A DNA stretch of 64,000 nucleotides from Dyadobacter sp. 3J3 (GTDB lineage: Bacteria > Bacteroidota > Bacteroidia > Cytophagales > Spirosomataceae). Shown here piece by piece: positions 15,814-26,271 of the stretch. The stretch spans positions 439,173-503,172 of the forward strand of contig NZ_VTOL01000005.1 in assembly GCF_009801115.1 (NCBI RefSeq), read 5' to 3'. Position 1 is the first letter of the stretch. Each line of letters opens with the position of its first letter. A program made the position numbers and the translations under genes. Below the pieces are notes generated by a model that searched no databases, was not told the origin of the DNA, and saw nothing but the letters and a program-made list of their open reading frames with translations.

Positions 15814-17130
15814 GTGATAGAAACTGCCGACAGTGACGATCCGTTGTCCCGAAAGCGTACGGGGATATTTTATCCCGTTAAAAGTGCGCTTCCTGTCCTG
15901 ACCGGAATGGTCATACCTATTGACGAATTTGCCGTCTACGAATTAATTCTTGTCTTCATACTTTTGGCTGTTTCTCTTTTTCTTTCCGGGATCAGGGCCT
16001 CTTACGCAACAGCCGGCGCGATGGAAAATCCCTGGGAGCGAAAAGGCGTTTCCGAAGGTTATATACCAACCCGCATTCAGCAACTTGCACTTTCCATTAT
16101 TCAGCGCGGCGTTACTTTGCTTGCACTATTGCTCGCCGCAAGATTTACCTGGATCCAGGTACAACATAATGACCAAACTATTTTTCACTGGATTTCTCTT
16201 GGATCACTTGCGTTCTGGATTTGGCTGGATGTAATTATCCGGTTTTATGCAGCGCGAAATGCGGTTGAATTTATTCCTAAAATTGCCGGAATAACGCATT
16301 TTGTGATAAAAGTCTGTGAACCGTTAACCAAACCCATTACAAAACTTGGTTACGTTTTTGGAATCCTGACGCCGGAAGGTTCTGAGATTTCTACGGAAAG
16401 ATTGGAAGCAAAAGCAGAAAGTGAAGAGGAAACGGATCTGTTGAGAGGGTTGGCAAATTTCCGCCAGACGAACGCCAGAAAAGCCATGCAGCCGCGGATG
16501 AACATCAATGCTTTTGACATTGAGTTGAATTTTCACGAGCTGATGGACAAGATCAATAAGTCAGGATATTCACGTGTGCCGGTTTTTAGGGACACGTTGG
16601 ATAGTGTGGAGGGGATTTTGAACGTGAAGGATTTACTGCCTCATTTACACCACAATGAACATTTTAACTGGCAAAAATTACTTCGTATTCCCTACCTGAT
16701 TCCTGAAAGCAAACGTCTGGATGATTTGATGAAGGATTTTCAGAGTCGTCGTGTACACATGGCGATTGTAATCAATGAATACGGCGGAACAAGCGGTTTG
16801 ATTACGCTGGAAGATATTATTGAAGAGATTTTCGGTGATATTAATGATGAATATGACGAGGAGGACGAAGTGAATTATACTAAGGTTGATGAAAATACCT
16901 ATGTTTTTGAAGGAATGGTTTTGATCAACGACTTGTGCAGAATCCTGAATCTGGAATCGGATTATTTTGATGAAGTCCGTGGGAACAGTGAATCACTAGC
17001 GGGACTGTTGCTTGAACTATTTTCAAGATTACCTCGCACCGGAGAAATTGCCACACATCGTACTATTACTTTCAAAGTGCAGTCAGCCGATAAAAAGAGA
17101 ATCAAAAAGGTCAGGGTTCTGGTCGGGTGA
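15814..17130 (+). CDS. gldE: GldE-like CBS/CorC membrane protein
   Basis: A 438-residue integral membrane protein of the CNNM/CorC (HlyC) class. Hydrophobic segments lie in residues ~35-55, 92-112 and 130-150. Two CBS domains follow (MQPRMNINAFDIE onward and the RRVHMAIVINEYGGTSGLITLEDIIEEIFGD region by anchor residues), then a CorC_HlyC domain at the C-terminus. In Flavobacterium the homologue GldE lies beside ssb and helps GldD in gliding; relatives elsewhere are linked to Mg/Co efflux. No gldD follows here, so gliding is not implied. The GTG at 15814 is used; an ATG at 15907 just before the first helix is an alternative start. Confidence 0.82.
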   Translation: MIETADSDDPLSRKRTGIFYPVKSALPVLTGMVIPIDEFAVYELILVFILLAVSLFLSGIRASYATAGAMENPWERKGVSEGYIPTRIQQLALSIIQRGVTLLALLLAARFTWIQVQHNDQTIFHWISLGSLAFWIWLDVIIRFYAARNAVEFIPKIAGITHFVIKVCEPLTKPITKLGYVFGILTPEGSEISTERLEAKAESEEETDLLRGLANFRQTNARKAMQPRMNINAFDIELNFHELMDKINKSGYSRVPVFRDTLDSVEGILNVKDLLPHLHHNEHFNWQKLLRIPYLIPESKRLDDLMKDFQSRRVHMAIVINEYGGTSGLITLEDIIEEIFGDINDEYDEEDEVNYTKVDENTYVFEGMVLINDLCRILNLESDYFDEVRGNSESLAGLLLELFSRLPRTGEIATHRTITFKVQSADKKRIKKVRVLVG

Positions 17131-17137
17131 GGGGTGC

Positions 17138-20100
17138 TTATTTTAGTTTTTCAATAGCGATATTCCGAACCGCACCTTTGGAATTGTAAATTTTGATAGC
17201 GGATATATTCTCTTTTGGAATTAGTAAGGTTCGTGAAGATTGCGACAAATACCCGGAACCGTAATTCCATTCATGTTTTCTTTTACGACCGTTTTTAAAA
17301 GTAATTTCCGTCCAGGTATCGGTTGGTAGCGGCTTAATCCTGATGATTTTTTTTTCTGTTTTTTCAGATAAAAAAGTTTTGAGAACGTCATTATTCTGCG
17401 TTGCCAGGATTAATTTTTTTCCATCATTCATCTGCAATTCCGCCAAACCTTTTCCGTCACCTTCAACCAGAAATCCGCTTTTTGCTGAGGAAACGGATGA
17501 GAAGTTGCCTTTTCCATTTCCCTCAAGCAGCAGCCCGCTAAATGCATCAAGCCGTCCGCTGATTGATTCAGGAGCGTACGAATTTCCTGTCAATAGTAAA
17601 TCCAAATGGCCGTCCTGGTCATAATCTCCGGCTACAATTCCATAAACTGGTCCGAGCTGCGCTGCTATTGGTAACGGTTTTATTTTGAAGTTTCCGTCTC
17701 CAAGATTTTCAATATAGACACTCTGCATTTCTTCACAACTAAGTTTTGTTGCGTCTTTCAATTCTTCTTTTGTGAAGATATCTTTCATTTCAGCCTTCGC
17801 ATAATCACCATAATAAACGAAACGTTTTTTAAGGAAATTCATCTGGCTTGTCATCTCGTCACGTGGATGAATAGGATATAAGCTCTCTCCTGAATAGCGG
17901 AACATAACCGGGTCCATCGTTCCGCTTTTGTCAAAATCTTTGGCAAACATGGTGAGAGGTTTGGTTGCTGATGGACGTTCTTCGGAGTTTAGCCCAACAT
18001 TTCCGGCAACATAATCTATATCTCCGTCTTCATCAAAATCTCCCGCAACAATACTGTTCCACCAACCATTTGTATTTGTTAAACCGGTTGAAGAAGTCAC
18101 ATTAACCAACTTCCCGTTTTTGTTTTTCAAAAAAGTTAGTGGCATCCATTCGCCTGCAAGTATTAAGTCCATCCATCCGTCATTATCAAAATCTGTCCAG
18201 AGCGATGTTGTGACCATGCCTACACTTTTTAACTCGGGACAAATCTGAGCAGTCACGTCTGTAAACTTGCCGTGATCATTTCTGAGAATTGAGCTTTTGG
18301 GTGAAGTTGGATATTGGCCGGGCGTAAGTCGTCCGCCTATGAACAAATCCAGATCACCGTCTTTGTCAAAATCAATTGCGCAAACTGATGAGCCGCTGGT
18401 TGTGTTGACAGGTAATGCAGATATATCAATTTTAAAATTCCCTTTTCCATCATTTATATAGAGCCTGTCCTGATAATATTTGGAATCAATAGGAAATTCA
18501 CTGCTTCCGCTGACTATATATAAATCCAGATCACCGTCCATATCCGCATCAAAAAGCAGCGTGCCCATATCTTCTTCAAATTTCTGCTCTTTGGTTAGCG
18601 GCTTTTCGATAAACTTTCCACTAACATTTTGAACAAAAAAACTTCCCGAATGACGGAATGCGCCACCAATGTAGAAATCCTCACGACCGTCTCCGTTAAT
18701 ATCACCTACTGTAATTCCGGGCCCGTTTTGAGATAACAAATGAGGCAAAAGCGGCTGGACTTTAAAATCAATATATAATTCTTCTTTATGTGTATAATGA
18801 ATTCCCAATACATCCGAAACTTCTTCAAAAATGGGTTTTACCGGTATCGGATTAATTTTCTGATTGGTAATCGCTTTGGTATGTTCAATTTTCAAAACCT
18901 GATCGGAAGCAATATTCGTTAGCAACTGTGTTTGATTATCAGGCCAAACCACGCGGATCGAATCAACTTTTTTGTTTTTTCCTAAACCAAAATGCAGTGT
19001 ATTTTCAACGGTTGACTGATATCCGCGGTAAGGGGAATGCTCGATAAACTGTTTTTCGTTTTTAGTGTAAACTGTCACTTTCGTGCCAAATCCGTATGGA
19101 TTCTCTTTTGTTCCGTTCAGTTTTACACAAAGATAATGATGGTCAGGAAGTTTTTCTGACTGGTTTTTGTATACAAAAGCTTCGTGGTCAATATTGTTGA
19201 TGATCAAATCCAGATCGCCGTCATTATCCAGATCGGCATAAGCCGCGCCGTTTGAAAAAGAAGGCGTATCAAAACCCCAGGTTTCGGATTCGTTTTTGAA
19301 AGTAAGATCGCCGTTATTCTTAAATAAATAATTAGCCACATGTGCACCTTTCACTTCTTTCAGCGCCTGAACGGTTGGCGTATTATCAAGGTTTCCTGAC
19401 TGAATCTGCTGCTGGTATTGGGCCATTCTGTAAACCACAAAATCGCGGTTGGTTATGTCTTTTGGATAACCGTTTGTGATCATCAAATCGCGTTTGCCAT
19501 CATTATCATAATCAGCAAACAGAGCGCTCCAACTCCAATCGGTAGCCTGAACTCCCGAAAATCTTCCGATTTCGCTGAAAAAAGGATGGGTTGTTCCAGG
19601 CCGGTTTCCGTTATTATGCTGTAAAGTATTACGCATAAATTGCGGCTGATAACCCATTCTTTGTTCTGAAAGAAAACGGTCGTAATTCATCAACCCAAAC
19701 ATATTTTTCCGGCGGGTGTTTCCTTCCGGTAACATATCCAGCGTTACAAAATCTACCAGTCCGTCGTTATCAATATCAGCCGCGTCATTGCCCATTGCAG
19801 AGTAACTTTGATGACGAAAATAATCTGTTATCTCGTTTTTGAATGTTCCGTTTTTCTGATTGATATAGAAGAGATCATTTGACAAATAATCATTCGAAAC
19901 ATACACATCCTGCCAGCCATCTTCATTCACATCCACAATGGAAACACCCAATCCGAAACCTTCGGTGAGAATATTTGCCTCGGTAGAAACGTTTGTGAAT
20001 TTTATCTGGCCGTTTATTTTTCCATCATTTCGATACAATTTATCAGTACTTAATGCCGAACCATCCGTGCGTTTTGGCCGGATCACATTCGGGCCTTTTC

Positions 20101-20692
20101 GCTCCATGACGTTGGTTACAAGAAAAACATCAAGATCGCCGTCCTTATCATAATCAAAAAAAGCAGCTTGCGTGGTATTACCAGCATAATCCAGGCCATA
20201 CTTTTTCGCTTCTTCAACGAACGCATTATTCCCTTTATTGATATATAGTAAATTTGGGCGAGGTGTTGGATTTGAATTTGGTTGTTGCGGCCCTGCGCGA
20301 CAAACGTAGATATCTAAAAAACCATCGGCATTAATATCGACCAAGCAAATTCCGCGAGCCCAGCTATCGGCTAATTTGATTCCTGATTTCTCGGTAATAT
20401 CTTCAAATTTCAGATTTCCTTTGTTAAGGTATAAGCGGCTTTCGTCCATGTTTCCGCCCATGAAAACATCTTGTAAGCCGTCATTGTTGATGTCACCGAC
20501 ACCAACGCCGCCGCCATTATAAAAATATTCGTAAGTGAGAATGTTGAGCTTTTCATCCTCTTTTAAATTATTGGAGAACGTAATTCCGGTTTCGCCGGAG
20601 GGGAGTAATTCAAATAAAGTATCCTGATTCTTTTTTTTGCAGGTAAATAGCGTGGTGCTAAGTATAAAAAGCAAGATCAGTTTTTGGATCAT
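17138..20692 (-). CDS. Giant FG-GAP/VCBS lipoprotein with ASPIC/UnbV domain
   Basis: An 1184-residue surface-type lipoprotein. The signal peptide ends at a lipobox Cys (STTLFTC, about residue 17). Many repeats of the form DINNDGLQDV or DFDKDGDLDL (Ca-binding, integrin-like FG-GAP beta-propeller blades) occupy about residues 60-500 and 640-1090. An ASPIC/UnbV domain lies between (about 505-590, with GFGTKVTVY and HFGLG). Such CRTAC1-like proteins often accompany SusCD and probably bind ligand outside the cell; no hydrolase signature is seen. Its start overlaps the preceding lipoprotein gene by 4 bp, so the two are coupled. It is the last gene of the sigma/FecR/SusCD locus. Confidence 0.88.
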   Translation of the reverse strand: MIQKLILLFILSTTLFTCKKKNQDTLFELLPSGETGITFSNNLKEDEKLNILTYEYFYNGGGVGVGDINNDGLQDVFMGGNMDESRLYLNKGNLKFEDITEKSGIKLADSWARGICLVDINADGFLDIYVCRAGPQQPNSNPTPRPNLLYINKGNNAFVEEAKKYGLDYAGNTTQAAFFDYDKDGDLDVFLVTNVMERKGPNVIRPKRTDGSALSTDKLYRNDGKINGQIKFTNVSTEANILTEGFGLGVSIVDVNEDGWQDVYVSNDYLSNDLFYINQKNGTFKNEITDYFRHQSYSAMGNDAADIDNDGLVDFVTLDMLPEGNTRRKNMFGLMNYDRFLSEQRMGYQPQFMRNTLQHNNGNRPGTTHPFFSEIGRFSGVQATDWSWSALFADYDNDGKRDLMITNGYPKDITNRDFVVYRMAQYQQQIQSGNLDNTPTVQALKEVKGAHVANYLFKNNGDLTFKNESETWGFDTPSFSNGAAYADLDNDGDLDLIINNIDHEAFVYKNQSEKLPDHHYLCVKLNGTKENPYGFGTKVTVYTKNEKQFIEHSPYRGYQSTVENTLHFGLGKNKKVDSIRVVWPDNQTQLLTNIASDQVLKIEHTKAITNQKINPIPVKPIFEEVSDVLGIHYTHKEELYIDFKVQPLLPHLLSQNGPGITVGDINGDGREDFYIGGAFRHSGSFFVQNVSGKFIEKPLTKEQKFEEDMGTLLFDADMDGDLDLYIVSGSSEFPIDSKYYQDRLYINDGKGNFKIDISALPVNTTSGSSVCAIDFDKDGDLDLFIGGRLTPGQYPTSPKSSILRNDHGKFTDVTAQICPELKSVGMVTTSLWTDFDNDGWMDLILAGEWMPLTFLKNKNGKLVNVTSSTGLTNTNGWWNSIVAGDFDEDGDIDYVAGNVGLNSEERPSATKPLTMFAKDFDKSGTMDPVMFRYSGESLYPIHPRDEMTSQMNFLKKRFVYYGDYAKAEMKDIFTKEELKDATKLSCEEMQSVYIENLGDGNFKIKPLPIAAQLGPVYGIVAGDYDQDGHLDLLLTGNSYAPESISGRLDAFSGLLLEGNGKGNFSSVSSAKSGFLVEGDGKGLAELQMNDGKKLILATQNNDVLKTFLSEKTEKKIIRIKPLPTDTWTEITFKNGRKRKHEWNYGSGYLSQSSRTLLIPKENISAIKIYNSKGAVRNIAIEKLK

Positions 20693-21111
20693 TTTGATGC
20701 GGTACTATCAGAAGTAATTTTAGAGAAAAAGCGAACTTCGTAGAGTTGCTGATTTTTACCCGGAAGATATGGCTTTTGAATCTTTTTCAATACCAGCTGA
20801 TGATCGTCAAGTTTGAGAATCTTGTAGCCACTCAAAAAAGTACCGGCAGAATCGATATATACAAGTGAATCTGATTTCAGGATTTTGTAATTGGATTTCC
20901 TGAATTCCTGCTTCCGTCGTTCAAATACAGCCCCCTCTTTTGTATACTCAAAATGCGACCAATGTTCATCCTGAGAATTGTTAACCTGGGTAAAACCATT
21001 AACAAAATTTGAAATAGAATCCGTTTTCCAAGTACCTTGAATCTGCTTTTCCTTAGACACACATCGCGTCAAAACCGACATTAACAGAAAGACTATAACA
21101 ACTTTTTTCAC
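20689..21111 (-). CDS. Small lipoprotein, lipocalin-like
   Basis: A 140-residue protein with a signal peptide and lipobox Cys near residue 17 (SVLTRC). The mature part opens with QGTWKTDSIS, a beginning typical of lipocalin-like small lipoproteins of Bacteroidota, and is rich in predicted beta strands. I do not recognise a named family. The stop overlaps the ATG of the giant FG-GAP gene (ATGA at 20689-20692), which suggests the two products are made together and may act as a pair. A hairpin at 21138-21173 separates it from susD upstream. Confidence 0.75.
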   Translation of the reverse strand: MKKVVIVFLLMSVLTRCVSKEKQIQGTWKTDSISNFVNGFTQVNNSQDEHWSHFEYTKEGAVFERRKQEFRKSNYKILKSDSLVYIDSAGTFLSGYKILKLDDHQLVLKKIQKPYLPGKNQQLYEVRFFSKITSDSTASK

Positions 21112-21137
21112 GCTAAAAATTATTTCAATTTAAAGAG

Positions 21138-21173
21138 AGAAAGAAGCCAAGATTTCACACTTGACTTCTTTCC
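21138..21173 (-). terminator. Hairpin between susD and the lipoprotein gene
   Basis: GAAAGAAG (21139-21146) pairs with CTTCTTTC (21165-21172), and inner CAAG/CTTG extends the stem across one mismatch. It lies within the operon and could reduce expression of the last two genes. Confidence 0.5.
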
Positions 21174-21201
21174 TATGAGACAGTGAAATTTTTCCGCCAC
21201 A

Positions 21202-21239
21202 TTAACCCTTAACAATTAACCATTAATAATTAATAATTG
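21202..21239. repeat. Degenerate ~7-bp array supplying the susD stop
   Basis: TTAA words start at 21202, 21209, 21216, 21223 and 21230, with TTG at 21237, so the period is exactly 7. The TTA at 21230-21232 is the minus-strand susD stop codon. The arrangement is the same as at argG (18-59). Confidence 0.75.
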
Positions 21240-22672
21240 CTGTTTTGGATCAACACCCCATTACTTAAATCCACTTCACGTTGTGGAAGCGGGAAGTAAT
21301 AATGTTTTGGTTTTACAAAATTACGACTTGGTTTGTAAGGTCCGCGGGCAATTTTGTAATGAGCAACAATGTCGACCAACCCTGCTTTATCCCAACGCAT
21401 TAAATCCTGATGTCTTTCATTTTCACCCGCAAGTTCTACACGGCGTTCATGCATGATATCTTTCATCGTAGCGCCAGTAATTGCTTTCAGGCCTGCACGT
21501 TTTCTGACCACATTTAATTCCGTATCTCCATTGGCACCGGAACGAATTTTTGCTTCTGCAGCTAAAAGATAAACGTCCGCAGAACGAAGGAAAGGAGCGT
21601 TCAGACTTTGGTCCATATCGCCGGTTGTAGTGAACTGAGAGTACTTTTTGAATGCATAACCTGTCACACGTGTCATATCAGCCGTAAATTCAGTTTCTCC
21701 CAAACCGCCTCTTTCAACTTTATCACCCGGACTGAATATTGAATAAGCCAAACGTGGATCACCTTTTTCAAATTCACTTACAAGATCCTGAATAGGCTCA
21801 TGAAATCCCCAGCCTCCGAAAGTTTGAGGGGTATGGTAAAATGCAGGAGAGTTGTCCGTGGTCCAGCCTGTTTCGTATTGTAAAGAAAATAATGTTTCGG
21901 TGTTATTTTCAGTCGTCAACTCAAAATTTTGGTTAAAACCTGTTGCTAACTGATATGCTGAATTGCCCGTAACTTTGGCGCTGGCTTCAATGGCTTTTGC
22001 CCAGTTTTCCTGATATACATAAAGTTTGGCAAGGAAACCGTTGGCGGCACCCTGCGTAACACGTCCACCTTCTGTATCACTGTATGTTGCCGGAAGCAAA
22101 GATGCGGCTTTGATGAAATCTGCTTCCGCCTGCGCACGTACTTCTGCCAGAGATGACTTTGGTTTATTGAAAGTCAGGGCAAGTGCATCGGCTTCCAAAA
22201 GAATCGGAACTTCACCATAAATCAATGAAAGTCTCCAGTAAACAAAACCTCTCAAAAAGTAAGCTTCTCCCATGCTGCGGTTACGCAAGGTTTCATCCAT
22301 AGTAACTTTTGGCGCATTGATCAGAACAGCATTTGCTCTGGAAATTACCTCATATTTAGTCGACCAGGTTGCCAATATATGCGAGTTTGAAGCATCAAAA
22401 GTGAAATTTTCAAGGGCCGTTTCGTCGGAATGGTCACCGGCGCGGTTCATATCATCCGAGCAGTTATCAAAGGTATATTCGGTATGAGCGAATCCGTCTT
22501 CATTAAGCAACGGAGCATAAATCGCATTTACGGCAGAAACAACATCGTCACCGTTGCGCCAGTATTGTTGGGACGTAACTTGTCCGTAAGGTATTGTATC
22601 GAGTAAGTCTTTCTGGCAACTCATCAACGTTGCAAGAAAAATATATCCGGCTAGTATCGTTATCTTTTTCAT
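21230..22672 (-). CDS. SusD/RagB family outer-membrane lipoprotein
   Basis: A 480-residue surface lipoprotein that caps its SusC partner and captures ligand. The lipobox is near residue 19 (FLATLMSC). SusD hallmarks are the N-terminal YGQVTSQQYWRN segment, the TPR-like helical core with RNRSMGEAYFLRGFVYWRLS (about residues 130-150), and the C-terminal HERRVELAGENERHQDLMRW and YYFPLPQREVDLS segments. It follows susC by 39 bp. The likely ligand (glycan or other polymer) cannot be read from sequence. The last residues run into the heptamer array. Confidence 0.95.
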   Translation of the reverse strand: MKKITILAGYIFLATLMSCQKDLLDTIPYGQVTSQQYWRNGDDVVSAVNAIYAPLLNEDGFAHTEYTFDNCSDDMNRAGDHSDETALENFTFDASNSHILATWSTKYEVISRANAVLINAPKVTMDETLRNRSMGEAYFLRGFVYWRLSLIYGEVPILLEADALALTFNKPKSSLAEVRAQAEADFIKAASLLPATYSDTEGGRVTQGAANGFLAKLYVYQENWAKAIEASAKVTGNSAYQLATGFNQNFELTTENNTETLFSLQYETGWTTDNSPAFYHTPQTFGGWGFHEPIQDLVSEFEKGDPRLAYSIFSPGDKVERGGLGETEFTADMTRVTGYAFKKYSQFTTTGDMDQSLNAPFLRSADVYLLAAEAKIRSGANGDTELNVVRKRAGLKAITGATMKDIMHERRVELAGENERHQDLMRWDKAGLVDIVAHYKIARGPYKPSRNFVKPKHYYFPLPQREVDLSNGVLIQNSNY

Positions 22673-22711
22673 AGGATTAAAATTCGGCTGGGATAGATCT
22701 GAACGTTTAGA

Positions 22712-25700
22712 TTAGAATGATAAAGTAGCTCCGATTGTCCATGTACGAGCCAGCGGATACTGTGCGTAATCTACGTTCAGCTGGCTGTATTTCTGTCCAC
22801 CGGCTGCATATCCAATTTCCGGATTCAGTCCGGTATATTTAGTAAAGGTTATAATATTCTGACCTGTTACATAAACCCTTGCCTGCGACATTTTTAGTTT
22901 GCTGATCACCGTTTTTGGAACAGTATATCCGAGTGTCATATTTTTTAAACGTAGGAAATCACCTTTTTCTACAAACAAATCTGACGGTCTGTAATTACGG
23001 TTTCCGTTGTCAATACTTACACGAGGAACAGTATTGCTTGTTCCTTCTCCATGCCAGCGGTTTTGTTCTTCTGCATACAAATTGAAAGAATAACTTGCAT
23101 CAAGTCCCTGCATACGATCTGCATTGTAAATTTTAGAACCGCCTACACCAACAAAAAATAATGTTAGGTCAAAACCTTTGAAGTTGGCACCAGCTGAAAA
23201 TCCATAATTTATTTTAGGCTGAGGACTTCCGATAATTGTTCTGTCCTGATCATCCACAACGCCATCCTTGTTTAAATCCAGAAATCTGACATCACCGGGT
23301 TTAATTTGTCCGTCTGTTTTGCGGGAATCATTAGCAATATTAGGATCAGCATCAATTTGTCCCTGGTTTTGATAAATTCCATCCGCTTTGTACCCGTAAA
23401 ATGTTCCATAAGGGTGGCCTTCATAAGTTCTGACAATTTCCTGCTGACCTCTTCCGTATAATTGTGTTGCAAGAAATCCTCCCGGGGTTGCCAGTTTTGT
23501 TATTTTGTTTTGAATAAGCGTAGCATTTCCACTTATGTTTAGTGTAAGACCACCGATAGAGTGACGATACGATGCTTCTACTTCTAAACCTTTATTTCTT
23601 AACTGACCAATATTCTGATCCGGAATAGTGGACGTTCCTATGGTTCCGATTGAAGGAGGAGCCAAAAGCATCTTTTTTGTATCCTTGATGAAATAGTTGG
23701 CAGAGAAGTAAAGGCTATTTTTCATTAATCCAGCCTCCAATCCGAAGTTACTCATTTCAGCAGTTTCCCACCCGATATTTGTATTGGCAAGTCTGCTTTG
23801 CGCAGCACCCGAGATGAAATTTTGAACGCCACCATTACCAAACGCATAACGATATGAAGAATTGATCAGAGCCAGATACTGTAAGGATGCGACATTTTGA
23901 TTACCCAATTGTCCCCAGCCACCAGTTAACTTGAAATTGCTGAAAACCGGCAAAGCATTTTTGAAGAAAGACTCTTCTGATATTCTCCACCCTGCTGAAA
24001 AAGCAGGAAAGTAACCCCATTGATTACCTGGTGCAAACTTGGAAGAACCATCGCTACGAACCGTTGCAGTAAATAAGTAACGATCCCGGAAGGAATAATT
24101 TACACGGCCGAAGACTGACCCTAACGCATCATAACTACGGCCACCATTACCGCCATCATTTTGAGAAATGGAAACGATTGTTCCTGCATACTGCATATAA
24201 CGCAAAGAAGGATCTTCACTTGCAAAGTCACGTCCGCGCTGATTGGAATAAATATCGTTGAAGGTTTGCGATGTGTAACCTGCTACAGCATTGAGAGAAT
24301 GCTGACCAAATTTTTTGTCGTAAGAAAGGAAATATTCCTGCAAAAATGACCAGTTTTTATCATGACCTAAATTTAACTGGTTGTAAGAATTAGTCCTGAA
24401 CTGATCATTGATTTTAATATCAAAAGAATGGGTTTCTCCGAAAGTTGCGTCCATTGCAAGGTTCGCACGAAGTTTTAATCCTTCAACAATTTCAAGCTCG
24501 CCGGTAACACTGCCTAAAAAACGGTTACGAATGTTGTCCTGATCCTGATTGTCTATGGTGAAAACCGGATTGTTAATATCTCCGAACGCGCCAATACCCT
24601 GTGTTGAACTATAAGATCCATCTGCATTTCTAACAGGCAAACCAGGATGGAAACGGATTGCACTCCATAGTAATCCCGTCTGTGAAGACTGTGTATCAGG
24701 CGATGTATTATGTGTATTCGTAAACTGGAAGTTTTGTCCAATCTTGATCCTTGATCCGATTTTATGATCCGAATTTATACGAAAAGTAAGACGTTTGTAA
24801 TTCGACTTTCCAATAATCCCTTTTTCATTGTAATAACCACCCGATAATGAGAAAGAAGAATATTTGCCACCACCACGAATCGATGCGTCATAGTTTTGAG
24901 TAACACCTTGCTTTAAAATTTCATCCTGCCAGTTTGTTAACTGAGTCTGATATTTTGCGTCGTTCCAGATTGCAGGAATTGGTAAGCCATCATTTGTATA
25001 TGCTTCTCTTTTCAAGGAAGCCAAAGTTGGAGCGTCTAAAACATCCAGCGTTTTGATACGGTTTGTAACACCGACATATCCGTTAACAGTCAGGTTAATT
25101 GGATTATCAAATTTCCCACGTTTTGTTGTGATGATAATAACACCATTTGCAGCTCGTGTTCCGTAAATTGCCGATGCCGATGCGTCTTTCAAAATTTCAA
25201 TCGATTCGATATCATTTGGATTGACATCATTCATCGTTCCCGAAGGTACACCATCGATGACAACAAGCGGAGTGGAATTATTAACAGTACCAAAACCACG
25301 AATCTGGATTGAACCAGCATCGCCCGGAGCACCGCCATTCCTTACAATATTAACACCGGCTGCTCTCCCTTGTAATGCTTGTTGCGCGCCTCCTGATGGT
25401 AAATTTTGAAAATCAGCACCTTTGATAGAAGAAACTGCGCCTGTTACATCTTTCTTTTCCTGCGTACCATAACCTACCACAACCACTTCCCGAAGTGCAC
25501 TTACGTCCGGAGCCAGTGAAATATTGACAACATTATTTTTATCTGAAACCACTTCCTGACTCACATAACCGATAAAAGAAAATTTCAGGGTCACGGCGCC
25601 GTCACCGACATTGAGCGCATATTCACCTTTTTCATTGGTTGAAGTTCCAGTTTGGCTGCCGACAACCAACACATTTACGCCTGGTAATCCTTCGCCTTTT

Positions 25701-26149
25701 TCATCAACCACTTTTCCTGAAACTTTACGTTCAATCAACTGATTTGGGAAAATAATTCCTTGTGACTGAATCGCGGTTCCCGAAGCTTTTTTTCGAAGCA
25801 AAATACGCGTTGTTCCAACCACTTCATACGATACGTTGATCGGTGCCAGAATTTGGTCCAGTACTTTATTTAAAGGTCCTTTCAATTCTTTCAACGAGGT
25901 GTTTTGAATTCCCTGGATGCTGTTGGTGCTGTATACAAATTTTACATCAGCCTGTTTTTCAATCAGATTAAGGATCTTTTTGATTTCCAGAGATTCCACT
26001 TTCAGGGAAATTTCCTTGCTAAGCAATTCCTGTCCATGGAGCGCGTGTGCCGCCGAAATTCCGCAGCATAAAATGAAAATCAATAGTTGTTTGGCAGTAG
26101 CGCTTACTACTTTAAAGACAACTTTTTCACGGGGTATTTTTCTATTCAT
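22712..26149 (-). CDS. SusC/RagA TonB-linked transporter with STN domain
   Basis: A 1145-residue outer-membrane receptor. The signal peptide is about residues 1-40. An STN domain (about 50-120, SLEIKKILNLIEKQADVKF) follows, as in receptors that signal to an anti-sigma factor. A carboxypeptidase-D-like domain (about 143-215) precedes the plug with the VVVGYGTQEKKDVTGAVSS motif (about 223-241) and the SusC signature of the plug; a 22-strand barrel runs to the terminal ATLSF. The STN domain and the adjacent fecR and sigma genes suggest ligand-induced autoregulation. It pairs with the SusD gene 39 bp downstream. Confidence 0.95.
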   Translation of the reverse strand: MNRKIPREKVVFKVVSATAKQLLIFILCCGISAAHALHGQELLSKEISLKVESLEIKKILNLIEKQADVKFVYSTNSIQGIQNTSLKELKGPLNKVLDQILAPINVSYEVVGTTRILLRKKASGTAIQSQGIIFPNQLIERKVSGKVVDEKGEGLPGVNVLVVGSQTGTSTNEKGEYALNVGDGAVTLKFSFIGYVSQEVVSDKNNVVNISLAPDVSALREVVVVGYGTQEKKDVTGAVSSIKGADFQNLPSGGAQQALQGRAAGVNIVRNGGAPGDAGSIQIRGFGTVNNSTPLVVIDGVPSGTMNDVNPNDIESIEILKDASASAIYGTRAANGVIIITTKRGKFDNPINLTVNGYVGVTNRIKTLDVLDAPTLASLKREAYTNDGLPIPAIWNDAKYQTQLTNWQDEILKQGVTQNYDASIRGGGKYSSFSLSGGYYNEKGIIGKSNYKRLTFRINSDHKIGSRIKIGQNFQFTNTHNTSPDTQSSQTGLLWSAIRFHPGLPVRNADGSYSSTQGIGAFGDINNPVFTIDNQDQDNIRNRFLGSVTGELEIVEGLKLRANLAMDATFGETHSFDIKINDQFRTNSYNQLNLGHDKNWSFLQEYFLSYDKKFGQHSLNAVAGYTSQTFNDIYSNQRGRDFASEDPSLRYMQYAGTIVSISQNDGGNGGRSYDALGSVFGRVNYSFRDRYLFTATVRSDGSSKFAPGNQWGYFPAFSAGWRISEESFFKNALPVFSNFKLTGGWGQLGNQNVASLQYLALINSSYRYAFGNGGVQNFISGAAQSRLANTNIGWETAEMSNFGLEAGLMKNSLYFSANYFIKDTKKMLLAPPSIGTIGTSTIPDQNIGQLRNKGLEVEASYRHSIGGLTLNISGNATLIQNKITKLATPGGFLATQLYGRGQQEIVRTYEGHPYGTFYGYKADGIYQNQGQIDADPNIANDSRKTDGQIKPGDVRFLDLNKDGVVDDQDRTIIGSPQPKINYGFSAGANFKGFDLTLFFVGVGGSKIYNADRMQGLDASYSFNLYAEEQNRWHGEGTSNTVPRVSIDNGNRNYRPSDLFVEKGDFLRLKNMTLGYTVPKTVISKLKMSQARVYVTGQNIITFTKYTGLNPEIGYAAGGQKYSQLNVDYAQYPLARTWTIGATLSF

Positions 26150-26271
26150 AGGTTAAAAAAGTTTTTCTGGGTTATTTGCATTCAAAAAAATAATCATCAA
26201 CGTAGTTTCAGTGGGGTAATTTCCGGGTACTTATTTTTATTGATATTTCGGTAGATATCAAACCTTTCGCG

